This document shows, in pieces, positions 41,936-52,790 of a DNA stretch of 64,000 nt. The notes beneath the pieces were generated by a model. The model had not been told where the DNA came from, ran no database searches, and saw only the letters and a list, made by a program, of their open reading frames with translations. Origin of the DNA: Odontocerum albicorne (lineage: Eukaryota; Arthropoda; Insecta; Trichoptera; Odontoceridae). The position numbers and the translations under genes are program-made. Each line of letters starts with the position of its first letter. Positions within the stretch are counted from its first letter, which is position 1. Location of the stretch: NCBI GenBank assembly GCA_949825065.1, contig OX463862.1, positions 12,643,592 to 12,707,591 of the forward strand. The letters run 5' to 3'.

Positions 41936-43471
41936 AGGCACATATTATAAAATATTTTTATTTATTGGTAGAAATATTATTTTTTCGATACGTTGGCACT
42001 AATTATTTAATAAATTTGTTATGTTTGTTAGTTTACTTCTTCATCGATCTTACTTCCAGTGCCAAGCACGCTGATTGAGTAGGCGAGTATACTTTGTCAA
42101 GATGTAGTCTTTTAAAAGACATTTTTCTTAACCGCGTTAATGTGAAACCGCGTAAATCGAGGAATCGGTGTACGTAGAACATTCTACTGCATACTAAGTC
42201 CACTGCACTTATAGCACACTCACGCGCATAAGCCGCTCATGTGCGTGAGCTGCAGTAATGTGTACCTGTGAGCTAAGAGTGCTCACAGCTACACACCAGC
42301 GCGACGGCTCATTGTGCGTGACCGTGCTCATGTACGAGTACATGGCTCAACAATGCAGGGCTCAGAAAGTTCAGGCACATGGAAGCATTCACAAAACTAC
42401 AAAATTTACTTTAAAAAAATAATGATTGATATATTTACTATAAATCCAGATGGCAACAAAAATTGACATGTCAAAGAGACTAGGATCGTTTGTCATTCAA
42501 ACTGAATTATCTGCTCTGAATTGTTGAATTGTCCAATCCAGAGAGAAATTGAAATGTCCAATAACTTGGGTACACTCATGGGGTATCTATCAGAATAAAA
42601 TAATCAGATGTTTCCATTGAGAATGGCAATTTTATTTTGGCACGCGAGCCGCACTATCTCTAGCGCTGGCCCTGGTTGCTGTGGTATTTCTCCCACTACA
42701 GCCATGATTAGTGAGGGTCTCATTTGCATACGTGATGGTCAGCGGTACGAATTCATCATTTGTACGGATTTTCTATACAAATTATGTACAGCATTAAATT
42801 TTACCAACGATCGATAGACATTATGCTCCAAACGTATTTGTCCCTTTTCAAATGTTGGTATTATACAGGATAGCACATATTAAGTCTTATGATTTAAAGA
42901 ATGAAGAACTCATTTATTTATTGCAAAATGCAATTTTTTGTTCCATTCTGTCGTCGTTGCTGGACCTTGTAGTCGAGGATCCCCTCACAATTCCAACGTA
43001 AATTTAGTTGTAACGTCAATCTGTGCCGTGAATTTTGTTTTAAATGAGTGAGCCGTGACATACCAGCAAACTCACCAGCCACACTACTGTACTGGATCCA
43101 ATGGCATACTGAAGTGAAACGATCAGATCACACTGGCATGGTGTTCCTTTTTTAAAAGAATAGAATTACCGATGTCATAGGGATATCCTTATACCCCCTA
43201 AGACTAGGTAGAAAAAAATCTTATGGCGACCTTCCGCATAGAAAGAGATATTCAGTTCCATTCGTACAAAATGGTAGTAGTTAAGGAACTTAATAAACGC
43301 GATTGGGTCAACCGCAGTACATCTTGTCAGGTTTAAAGGTGCTATCAGACACGAAATCTGGACAATATCACGATAAATGAAGTACCTTCAAAACAGAACT
43401 TCAGGGGGAGTATAAAAAAATAGGGTGAATAATTGAATAATATAATTTTTAAAACAAGATAAAATAAAATA
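41936..43471. other. mostly unassigned; GC-rich palindromic block at 42190-42370
   Basis: 42190-42370 is a cluster of inverted GCTCAC/GTGAGC and GCGTGAGC-type motifs and could be an old MITE. 43160-43245 has a segment (GGGATATCCTTATACCCCCT) partly similar to 60500-60560. No gene is seen. Confidence 0.3.
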
Positions 43472-44742
43472 TTAGGTGTTAACATAAGTTGTGTCCGTTT
43501 TTATCCAAATTTAAAAATGAGCACCAAAAGTTAAACAAAATGGTAAAGGTTATACGTCATTCGAAAGAAAATTTTCTGCTCTACAAGATATTGTGTATGC
43601 TTTTACGTTACATATATTATTTTATTTGATTACAAGCCTTTAAAATGGAATGTCAAGTAGACGAAAGTAAGATTTACGACACCTCCTTTTGTTCGCGTTC
43701 AATCGAGGGAATAAAGCTGCCAAAGCTGCTCGCGCTATTTGCGAAGTGTACGGTGAAGATGCTATGAATGAGAGAACAGCTTGTTGATGGTTTTTGCGTT
43801 TCAAAGACGTTAATTTCGTTCTGAAAGACATGGAGCGTTCCGGGCGACCAATGGACTTTTATGAGGACCGCTTAAACCATATTATTCATGAAGATCCCCT
43901 TCAAACCACCGTAGAATTGGCTAAACAGATTAATTGTAATCACATGACTGTATTACGCCATCTTAAATCAATGGGAAAAGTCCAGAAGTTCGGCGCTTGG
44001 GTTCCACATGTTTTAAGTGAAAACAACAAAAATCAACGTTCGACAATTTCTACTGGTTTGTTTGCGCGTCATCAAGCTACGCATGGCCACAAGCAAAGGT
44101 TCCTTTACCACATCATTACTGGTGATGAAAAGTGGTGCCTTTATGTGAATATGAAGAAACGGAAAGAATGGGTGAGTTATGGTCAACAAGCAACGCCCAG
44201 AGCGAAAAAGGTTTGCATCCGCGCAAGACGATGATTTGCATTTGGTGGGATTGGCAAGGCGTCATCCACTACGAGATACTTGAACGCAATCAGACAGTTA
44301 ACGCGGAGCTACACATTCTGCAAATGCAGCGGCTCAACACTGCAATTCAACAAAAAAGGCCGGATCGGCAATATGGCGTTATTCTGCAACACGATAACGC
44401 CCGCCCTCATATCGCCAACATTACGAAAAATGCCATTCAAACGCTTGGTTGGGAAGTCTTGCCACACCCTCCATATTCTCTAGACCACGCACCGTCGGTT
44501 TTCACCTTTTTTGCGCAGCTTTTCCTTCAATAATGACGTCGAATTTCGGACATAATTGGACGAATTCCTCGAGTCAAGACCGGATGGTTTTTATCGCACA
44601 GGCATTGCAAAACTTGTAGAACGTTGGCAAAAAGGTGTAAATAATGAAGGAGAATACATTATTGACTAATTTGTTTTTTTTTTTGTGTCCTCTTGTTCTC
44701 TTCATTTGGAAAAAAACGGACACAACTTATGTTAACATCCAA
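43472..44742 (+). mobile_element. mariner transposon copy 3, full length but dead
   Basis: 1271 bp with terminal inverted repeats of about 32 bp that share GTTAACATAAGTTGTGTCCG, flanked by TA on both sides (43470-43471 and 44743-44744). The repeats differ at only a few positions (for example TTAGGT against TTGGAT). The sequence is distinct from copies 1 and 2, so it is a third mariner lineage. Confidence 0.93.
43645..44669 (+). pseudogene. mariner transposase with frameshifts and a lost catalytic Asp
   Basis: The start at 43645 (MECQVDESKI) is followed by a frameshift near 43675, then RHLLLFAFNRGNKAAKAARA, ICEVYGEDAMNERTAC and a TGA stop in the helix-turn-helix region (43786). The next part (43794-44234) contains HIIHEDPLQTTVELAKQ and TGDEKW (first Asp). 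A second frameshift near 44200 leads to MICIWWDWQGVIHYEI and HDNARPH (second Asp). The third motif reads YSLDHAPSVFTFF, so the catalytic Asp of the usual PSDxxxF is Val. After another shift the protein end (GIAKLVERWQKGVNNEGEYI) reaches a TAA at 44667-44669. Confidence 0.92.
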
Positions 44743-44744
44743 TA

Positions 44745-45212
44745 TTTTAAATCTTTTCTCTTAAATTAAATATTACAAAATATGTGTAAAACCTTTTTAT
44801 TAACTTTATAAAATTATTTATTCCTGCCGCATCCTTTATATTTGTGTTCATCGCTTCGCTTTGTCATCAAAAATAAATCATATTGTGAATTGTAGTACAG
44901 TGAATGACAAAAAAATATTCCATAATTTTGAAATATAGACTGCCTCGGCTCAGTTCATTGAAATCTCCACTTAATCGGGATTATTTGGTGTTGTGTTGGT
45001 GGATTAATTAATTTATTGAATAGACTCTGGTTTCATCAAGTTGATTGATGATTTGGAGCACAGAGTTGTTGATGTTAAATTTAAATATTGAAAATTCAAC
45101 ACACGAAACCTGAATGATAATTTCAGAAAAAATAAAGCTCATCATATCGAATGACGTTTAACGATTCGAAACAAAGTCATGGCAATAAAGATATTTATTA
45201 GAACCGGAAAGT
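44745..45212. other. unassigned AT-rich sequence
   Basis: Nothing recognised. Confidence 0.4.
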
Positions 45213-45310
45213 ATCAAAATCTGTTAATATAATAGTACAAAATCTGTTAATATAATAGTACAAAATCTGTTAATATAATAGTACAAAATCTGTTAATATA
45301 ATAGTACAAA
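45213..45310. repeat. 23-bp tandem repeat
   Basis: Four near-identical copies of ACAAAATCTGTTAATATAAT-AGT. Confidence 0.88.
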
Positions 45311-45360
45311 ATTGTATTTAGGTGCCAATTTTTTTTGTATTGGAGTAAAACTTAGATCTG

Positions 45361-45795
45361 GAAATGGACTAAGAGGAGCCAAATAAATGCTGTAGAAATG
45401 CGTACATGGAGTGTCAATGTATGACAGAATACGAAATGAAGTGATTAGGGTATATGGTTTCATGCCTGATGTGTTAAGTAAGGTAACGAAAAACACACTC
45501 AGATGGTTTGGGGATGTGGAACGAATGAATGATGGAAAACTAACAAAATAGATATATCCTGCAAATGTGAGTGGAAAGCGTGTGAAAGGATTACCAATAA
45601 AAGTATATTTGAATCAAGTGAATAGTATTCTGAAATAAGGAAACTAAGAAAGTCAGAGAAATTGTAGAAGTTCTATGAGAAGGTGTATAGGTTTAGAAGA
45701 GGTCAAGAATGTGTTTGGAGATAGGAATTCTGGCGCTCTGTTCTCTCTGCCTACCCCGATAGGGAAATGGGGTGATGGTATGTATGTACAAAGTT
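45361..45795 (+). pseudogene. LINE ORF2 C-terminus and 3' UTR (family A, longest 3' copy)
   Basis: Translation with stops gives VNVYDRIRNEVIRVYGFMPD, VLSKVTKNTLRWFGDVERMN, DGKLTK, NVSGKRVKGLPIKVYLNQVN and SLPTPIGKWGDGM. This is the ORF2 C-terminal block followed by the 3' UTR typical of this LINE class. It defines the family to which the fragments at 11.3, 28.4, 33.4, 37.4 and 38.1 kb belong. Stops make it non-functional. Confidence 0.7.
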
Positions 45796-46461
45796 CATTT
45801 TGTGTTATATAATAACATATTGATCTGCTCGGAGATAGATATTTATTATAAGAAGAAACTGAATAATAATAAGAATAATGTATTTACTGGTTTTGATGTT
45901 ACAGGGTTGGAAGAGTTGGCCATCAGTAAATTTCTAATGTTTCCAGGAGGTGCCCTGTCGTATTGTTCCAGTCGTATCTTTCATAGCTACATTTATATGA
46001 TTTTTTTTATATCTACTACATTGTGCTTTTTTTCAACTCAGTCTACGTGGAGACCTCTTCATTGTCCCTGGAAACCAACTGCAGAGCACTGACCCTACTT
46101 GAAGAGCACTGAATATACCTATACTCCAAGTAGGAGTGGCTAGATGCAAGGTGAATATGGGGCAGACATGGGACTATTAAATGAAAGTAGTACTGAATGT
46201 GGTTGTGAGAATTTGCAGGGCTCACTACACATTTTAGTTGGTCTAAACATCGGGACTACATGCTCTCGGTAGGAACCGAACAGGTGGCATAGTTGATGAG
46301 TTGATGGTTCGGGCATGGAAATGAATGAATAAATTATTTATTCATACCAGATTTTAAAGTTTATGTAGAAAAGACCTATGAAATCGATGTATGTATAATA
46401 CGACCAAAGTCAAAAATACTCTGATACCTGCCGAAATGAATTGAAAAATACTATTATTCTG
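45796..46461. other. unassigned sequence
   Basis: Frames at 45772-46092 and 46043-46225 lack motifs. A small hairpin-like direct/inverted set of TGAAGAGCACTGA strings lies near 46080-46130. Confidence 0.35.
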
Positions 46462-46805
46462 TAAACCAGTATGCACATATTTTATAGACCCAACGACCAT
46501 CTGCACATACTATATTTTATAGACCTAACGACCATCTGCACATATTTTGTAAACCTGACGACCCTCTACGCAGATTTCGTAAACTTGACCTTTTTCACAG
46601 ATTGTGTAACCGGGGACATTTTGTACAGATTACTTAAACTGCGCAAATTATGTGATCCCGACGACCCTTCGTACAAATTTTGTGAACCCGATGACCCCTT
46701 GCACAAATTATGTGAATCTGATGACCTTTTACATAAATTCTGCGAACCCGGCGGCCCTTTGCACAAACTCTGTGAACCCGATGACTATTTACTCAGATTC
46801 TGAGA
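46462..46805. repeat. ~30-bp tandem repeat, diverged
   Basis: About eleven units of roughly 30 bp (for example TTGCACAAATTATGTGAACC-CGATGACCCT), with 33-36-bp variants at the left. The units are much more diverged than in other arrays. The 30-bp period is 10 codons, giving an open plus frame with repeated HKLCEPDDPL; I see no reason to call a gene. Confidence 0.75.
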
Positions 46806-47069
46806 ATCGACGACTTTCTGTACACTTCTGAAGATTCAGCGTTTTAATATTATAAACGTACGAAATTTTCAAATATCAAATTTGAGACAGAAATTATTCA
46901 AAACTATTTAATAAAGCCATCAAATACAGTCTACCCCAGTCTACCTTTTCCCCTTTATATTTACCTCAGAAATATACTTATTAAGTGAGACTTTCTCAAT
47001 TAATTCACTACTATAAATGTTTCCAAACCATCTCAAGTCAGCGTTTTGAATAATTCTGTTTATATTGTA
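46806..47069. other. unassigned AT-rich sequence
   Basis: Nothing recognised. Confidence 0.35.
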
Positions 47070-47554
47070 TAGTAGTCCCCCCTTATCTACGGGGGTACGT
47101 TCCAAACCTTTCCAGCGGATGGCGAAATTCGCAGATAATTCACGCTCTTCGTTTCCTCTGTAACTTTTGAAGTTTAAGGTGCAACACTAGCACGTTTTTT
47201 TCTTCTTTTTTGAGCGATTCATAAATAAAAGATTCATTATTTCTATAGATTCTAGCAAGAATTTTTAGCTTTTCATTTATTACGAGGTGTCTTTGCAGTC
47301 TCTAAGTCATCAGCATCACTAGTTTTGCATTTCGAAGCCATTATTATTGTACATAAGAGTTATTTGAACACAAACACAGAGAGAACGATACGGTCGCAGT
47401 AAGAGATGAAGCGCGACTGATCACCTGGATGACTTGAGATTAATCTTCGGATCTTTGTTAGAATTGCCTTCATCGTTAGTGTCACTGAATCGGCGCAAAA
47501 TTAAAAAAAAATTAACCTCGGGTACAGATTCAACGAATAACGGGGGGACTATTG
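47070..47554. mobile_element. pogo/Tigger-like non-autonomous element
   Basis: 485 bp with inverted ends TAGTAGTCCCCCCTTAT and, from the right, CAATAGTCCCCCCGTTAT, flanked by TA (47068-47069 and 47555-47556). This end type and TA site are typical of pogo-related elements. No transposase is encoded. Confidence 0.7.
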
Positions 47555-47658
47555 TATTATACTCGTATCACCCGATAGATGATTTTTAAATGTATTTCTT
47601 TCGACATTATCTTGAAATATAAAAGTATTTTCAAGATATACATGTATATATACAAGTA

Positions 47659-47888
47659 CCCGGCGGTAAGTAATACACATCGGGCTTAAGAAAGAGACTG
47701 TCGGCCATAATCGGCTAACTTCGGTTTCGTCGAGTGTTATATCTGTCCCTAGAACGCTTGACAACGACTGACAAATCGCAACAGAACACGTGTATAAATG
47801 ACAGAGATGACGCTCTACAAAGCCGAAGTTAGCCGATTATGGCCGACAGTCTCTTTCTTAAGCCCGATGTGTATTACATACCGCCGGG
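47659..47888. mobile_element. MITE with ~68-bp nearly perfect inverted repeats
   Basis: The arms 47659-47726 and 47821-47888 begin CCCGGCGGTA and differ at about one position. The spacer is about 94 bp. TA lies on both sides (47657-47658 and 47889-47890). The two short open frames here encode the same peptide on opposite strands and are by-products of the inverted repeat. Confidence 0.85.
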
Positions 47889-47929
47889 TAAATGTTGCGT
47901 TCAAGAAATCTATTTTTATCTATTTATGT

Positions 47930-48137
47930 TTTATAAAACTTTTATCGTATACAATAAAACCTGGTGGGCTTATTGCCATGTGACAATCTCTTCTAATCAA
48001 CCAGAAATATGTTAAAAATACCTTAAGTAAAAACCTGACTGAAATGCTATTTAAAAATCTAAATTCAACGATAATCGGATTCACAACCCTTGAGTTGGTA
48101 GACAGACATCTTATAAACTAGGCAATGGAGGTCGTCT
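47930..48137 (-). mobile_element. SINE copy, full length
   Basis: Body (CAATAAAACCTGGTGGGCTT, GACAATCTCTTCTAATCAAC, ACCTTAAGTAAAAACC) and a head with a degraded B box and AACTAGGCAATGGAGGTCGT at its end, in minus orientation. Confidence 0.75.
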
Positions 48138-48639
48138 ATCATATTTTACGAGTATAATATAAAATTTATTTTTTAATTTAAAATCACAAACCTTAGTGTC
48201 TTGATTCAAGTGAAATATAGCTTAATGGCCAAAAACTGTCATGGCTTAATGTTGCTTGCTCTGACATAAATTTCTTCTTGGGGGATATGTCAAGGATAGT
48301 TGGGTATCAGTAAAGGATGTGGGTAGGACAAAATAAACATCAATTTGTCTGTTGTCTCGGTTTTTTAAGAACGAAATTCATCACTTTATTTGGAGTCATG
48401 GATTAAAAATAAATGTAAAAAACTGTCAGTCAATCTGGTTTCGTGTATCTTGTTTTTAGGTCAAAGTTTTCATTGCTAACTGAGGGTGAGTCAAAAATTA
48501 TATTTAATAGTGAAATGCATATTTTATAATGAAAGGTAATAGCAAAGTGCATTTTTCGACCATTGTTTACCACAGTTGTTTGAGTGTTTTTTGGAGTCAT
48601 TTTGAAGAGAGAACAAAATTATATTTTTCTTGAATCTTA
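48138..48639. other. unassigned sequence
   Basis: No gene or repeat recognised. Confidence 0.4.
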
Positions 48640-48723
48640 GAAAAGACGTTTGTTCCACTTTGCAGTTTTATGTTTATATTTTTTTAATAAAATAAATATA
48701 AAACATTTTTTATTTTGTATTTA

Positions 48724-48780
48724 ACATTGTTTGAGTTCATTACCGGTTTCTAAGACCTCCGTCTTCCTCGTCAGGTGAAG
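48724..48780 (-). ncRNA. hammerhead ribozyme core of a Penelope-like terminus
   Basis: On the minus strand CTGACGA (48768-48774) is followed by a stem of five pairs (AAGAC/GTCTT) closed by GGAG, then GAAAC (48746-48750) and CGGTAATGAACTC. This is the CUGANGA-stem II-GAAAC order of a hammerhead. Downstream on the minus strand lies GCAAAGTGGAACAAACGTCT (48650-48670), like the Penelope terminus at 27.1 kb. Confidence 0.55.
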
Positions 48781-49032
48781 ATGAACTAAATTATGTCTAA
48801 AAAAATTAATTATTATAATAAGTACATGAGAGGGGAAGGGTAGTAGTGGCTACTAAAGACAAAGGAGTAGATAGGCGTTAGAAGGATGGCTTTTGAACAG
48901 AAAATATATTTAGCAGAGGACTAGCTGTTGCTGTTTGCTGCATTAATGTTATTAAGCGTCTAATGCAGCACCTCCTTATATCTGTAACACTGACCACCTT
49001 GCCTCCGTATGTCCTTCATCAGCTTCATCAGT
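48781..49032. other. unassigned sequence between hammerhead and array
   Basis: Unidentified; possibly part of the Penelope-like insertion. Confidence 0.3.
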
Positions 49033-49756
49033 GTTGGACTAAACAAATAACAGTGTCTTTAAATATTCACAGTGTTAATGCCTTAACTATAAATCACATA
49101 TGAAATATAAAGCGGAATAAACAGTGTTGGACTAAACAAAAAACAATGTCTTTAAATATCCACCGTGTTAATGCCTTAACTATAAATCACATATGAAATA
49201 TAAAGTGGAATAAATAGTGTTGGACTAAACAAATAACAGAGTCTTTAAATATTCAGTGTTAATGCCTTAACTATAAATCACATATGAAATATAAAGCGGA
49301 ATAAACAGTGTTGGACTAAACAAATAACAATGTCTTTAAATATCCACCGTGTTAATGCCTTAACTATAAATCACATATGAAATATAAAGTGGAATAAACA
49401 GTGTTGGACTAAACAAATAACAATATCTTTAAATATCCACGGTGTTAATGCCTTAACTATAAATCACATATGAAATATAAAGTGGAATAAACAGTGTTGG
49501 ACTAAACAAATAACAATGTCTTTAAATATCCACGGTGTTAATGCCTTAACTATAAATCACATATGAAATATAAAGTGGAATAAACAGTGTTGGACTAAAC
49601 AAATAACAATGTCTTTAAATATCCACGGTGTTAATGCCTTAACTATAAATCACATGTGAAATATAAAGTGGAATAAACAGTGTTGGACTAAACAAATAAC
49701 AATGTCTTTAAATATTCACAGTGTTAATGCCTTAACTATAAATCACATATGAAATC
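49033..49756 (+). repeat. 93-bp tandem array derived from a Penelope terminus
   Basis: Eight units with spacings 93, 93, 91, 93, 93, 93 and 93 bp. Each contains GTTGGACTAAACAAATAACA, TCTTTAAATATCCACGGTGT, TAATGCCTTAACTATAAATC and AAAGTGGAATAAACAGT. The unit matches 34935-35015 and the minus-strand 26890-26990, which are Penelope-like 3' ends. No hammerhead core is present inside the units. Confidence 0.85.
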
Positions 49757-50082
49757 ATATATTTTGATCATACTTTCCATAGATAGTTGTCTTTAAGTGT
49801 TTCCGCTGTTTTAAAGCTGATTGATGAAAGAAAGTCAGCCATTTTTTATAAATTACTGTTTTTTTTTTCTCAATTTGTGTTTCAACGTCCTTAGGAGCAG
49901 GGAACTCGTTTCTTATAACATCGTAATCTGCCATATCTAACGAAGCAAACTCTTAATTAGATCCCGCGGTGATGTAGTGGCACGGTCGGATCATATATTT
50001 TGTATTATCATTGTTGAAACTAAAGGTTTACACTGAAAAGGAGTGTCAAAAAAAACATCTTAGCTATACATTTGGCTTATTT
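49757..50082. other. unassigned sequence
   Basis: On the minus strand a 26-codon frame starting MADYDVIRNEFPAPKDVETQ (from 49936) is followed by further coding-like sequence; no family is recognised. Confidence 0.25.
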
Positions 50083-50705
50083 GACTCCCATTACATACAA
50101 TGGCGTGCCGACTTCAATAAAGGTAAAGGTAGGAAAACCATTTAGACAGTCGATCGGAGCATGGTTGTTATTGCGACAGGATTTTGAGTATTTGGGCTTT
50201 CAGGATGAATGACGAGTGGAAAGGATTTATGTGAGCTCGTGAGTGGGGGTTTCTTCTTGTTGTTTTAATTTTGGTGGTTTTTGTATTTGTGTTTCTGTTT
50301 TTTTTTTTGTTTTAATTTTGTTTTAATTTTAATTTTTATTCTTATGATTGTGTGCGGTGTATTGTGGGATGAATACTTTTGGACTTTCTGGAGTGATGAT
50401 GTGTGAGGAGTTGAATTTCGCAAGATGTTTCCAGTTGTAGTTGAGTGTCACTGTTTGTCAGGTTGATGAGAGCGTGCAACGGGGTTTTGTTTTTGTGTAA
50501 TCAAAAATCGGAAAGAAGTATCGATTTATTTTTTCATGCTAAATATCCTCAGTGAGATACAAGCAAAAGCCTAGTTTACTGGGGATACGACAAATGAAAG
50601 GCAACAAACCCAGATCCATTAAAATTGTGTGTACAAATCAAATAACCTGTTGTTTTTTCTCAAATTGTGTATATTTCTTGTCATGTGTAATAATAAATAA
50701 ATAAA
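50083..50705 (+). pseudogene. LINE 3' end (family D, copy 2)
   Basis: Starts in the ORF2 C-terminus: AYLTPITYNGVPTSIKVKVG, then AWLLLRQDFEYLGFQDE and a stop near 50210. It continues through the family D 3' UTR and ends in a (TAAA)n-like tail at 50690-50705, which defines the 3' terminus. It is 5' truncated; the retained ORF piece has no internal stop. Confidence 0.75.
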
Positions 50706-50808
50706 TACATATTTTCGAAGTGATTTATTGTATATGACCAAAGGTTTAGATATCCTTGTTCCAAGTTTTATAGAAAGGAGATTTCTAAATGAAATTATTA
50801 TGAAGGAA

Positions 50809-51021
50809 CATGACGCCCTCCGTGGGCTAATTTGTAAGACGCTTGTCTTCCAATCCGGGGATTACCGGCTTGATTCCAGCTGGAACCCAGATTTTTTACA
50901 TAGGATATAAGTCTGGTTTTCACTCAAGGTCTCTGTGACACCTTTCTGGTTAGTTAGAAAAGATTGTCACGTGGCATTAAATCCTCCAGGTTTTACTGTA
51001 TACAACGAAAGTGTAATACAA
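50809..51021 (+). mobile_element. SINE copy, full length
   Basis: Head (GGGCTAATTTGTAAGACGC, GGCTTGATTCCAGCTGGAAC), body (GTCTGGTTTTCACTCAAGGT, GGTTAGTTAGAAAAGATTGT) and 3' end (CAACGAAAGTGTAATACAAT, then ACAACG). Confidence 0.8.
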
Positions 51022-51155
51022 TACAACGTTATGTTTTTTTCAGATATCTAAAAACAGGTATGGGTAATTACTTTTTATATGTATTATTGTAAAAAATAAA
51101 TTAATAAATGTAGTTACATTGGACACAGCAGTGGTTCTCAACCTTTTTTCACCTA

Positions 51156-51621
51156 ATGCCATGTTTACACGAGCTTTGTACTTATTAGTACTTATCGTTT
51201 GTACTAAGCTGCTTAGTGACAAGTGAGAAGAAATCGTTTACACGTTGGTGTTAGGAAGAGGTATTAGTAGCAAGACATCCGTCCAAAATGGACAACCGCC
51301 GCCGCTGCCTTGTTTTGAGAAATGTATTTAAATACCAAAAAAATAACGAACACGTGCGCTTATTTGCCGTTTCAATATGTCACTAAACACTTGCCGCGGC
51401 TGTTTAGACGACTCTGCAAGCGACAAGTGCTTAGTTGAATTGTGGTGGGGGTAGCTGCTTGTCGCTTAGTCAATAAGTCGGTCTCCTATTCACTTGCACT
51501 TTCCAGATTTACTAATGCTTAGTAGTAAAGCTTAATAGTACTAATATGCTTGTTTACACGTGGATACAAGTGCGAGTGAGGAGCACTAATGACAAGTACT
51601 AAGCTAGTGTAAACATGGCAT
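51156..51621. mobile_element. MITE nested next to a hAT end
   Basis: 466 bp with inverted repeats of about 38 bp (both begin ATGCCATGTTTACAC) and TA on both sides (51154-51155 and 51622-51623). The sequence just before it, GCAGTGGTTCTCAACCTTTT at 51128-51147, is a hAT-type end, so the MITE seems to have landed inside or beside a hAT element. No coding sequence. Confidence 0.75.
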
Positions 51622-52219
51622 TATTTGCATTATAATTAACTTGAATAATACTTAAATGGCAAACAATGGCTACACTTATATCTGTTTGTGCATTCAAGCT
51701 GGAACGATACTGGATTTTCATTACAGTTAGAACAAAAAATGCTGTTTCGCACCAATAAGTAGATGCGAATAGAAGTTATATTTTAGCAGTTTTTTTTCTG
51801 GATATAACGAAGTATTCGTTTTACCCGATATCATCACATTTTGAGATATCTGTGGGGCTCGTAATCACAGATTTCATGTCATAGAAATAAATAAAAATGT
51901 CAAAGAAACGAAAGTTAAAATTTTACATATTTCACAAATGTTTTATAAAATTAAAAATTAAGAAACATTAAAATAAAACAGTAATAATATCGAAATAATT
52001 CCAAAATATCACCCGATTATATACATTTTCCTTTAGTTTAATAAAGCACCCGCACTTCCAAACGTGACACCAGTTACACCTAAGCAAGAATAGAGCCTCG
52101 AGATGAGAAGTAACTCGTGTTGATGAGATTAATGTAAGTAGTGGAACAACAAAGTAGTTTATTGTTACATTTTCTTCGGGGTTCCACAAAGTCTAAGCCA
52201 AAACTTTAGATAAAGCTTA
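51622..52219. other. unassigned sequence
   Basis: No gene recognised. Confidence 0.35.
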
Positions 52220-52301
52220 TTTTGTGTTTATGGTTTATCGATAAGAACAAGTTAATCGAGTTTTGTGTTTATGGTTTATCGATAAGAACAAGTTAATCGA
52301 G
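52220..52301. repeat. 41-bp exact direct duplication
   Basis: Two identical 41-bp copies (52220-52260 and 52261-52301) containing GGTTTATCGATAAGAACAAG. The identity suggests a recent event. Confidence 0.92.
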
Positions 52302-52659
52302 TTTTGTATTAAAAATATACATATTCTGATCTCTCATTTTCACCAGAAATGTTTTGCCCTTTGAATGAAGATGGAAAGCCGGCCCTGATATAAGTGTCAT
52401 ATTTATCTCAGAGAAAGGGTGAAATATAATATAGTAAAGGAGACTCCAACTTCAGCGCAGAGTGGAGTAAACAGAGAGGAGGTACTTACACCACCCATCT
52501 CAGGGCAGACGTGGTATCGATCATGCAAAGAGCAAATACGGATTTACTCCAGTAAGAAGCAATGCTTATTTTCTGTAAATGAATCACTATCCGAAAGTTG
52601 TGTCGTTTTTCCATAATGTAATATTTTTAAATCAACCATATCAAAATTACTTACATGTG

Positions 52660-52790
52660 TGTGTCAAGTAAATCACTCACACACATACACATGCATATAT
52701 ACGCACATACACGAACACACGAATGCCCACAAACGCACACACGCTCACATTCGCGCACACACATAACATAATACACACATACAAACAACA
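52660..52790. repeat. imperfect CA/CACA microsatellite
   Basis: A run of ACAC and CACACG-type dinucleotide repeats interrupted by single changes. It produces low-complexity open frames rich in Cys and Val on the minus strand. Confidence 0.85.

Noticed and set aside
46471..46803. 110-codon frame with HKLCEPDDPL repeats as a secreted Cys-rich protein
   Set aside because: It follows a 30-bp tandem repeat, lacks a signal peptide and shows no splice or promoter context.
47549..47983. Two short frames sharing the peptide EVSRLWPTVSFLSPMCITYR
   Set aside because: They are the two arms of one inverted-repeat MITE read on opposite strands.
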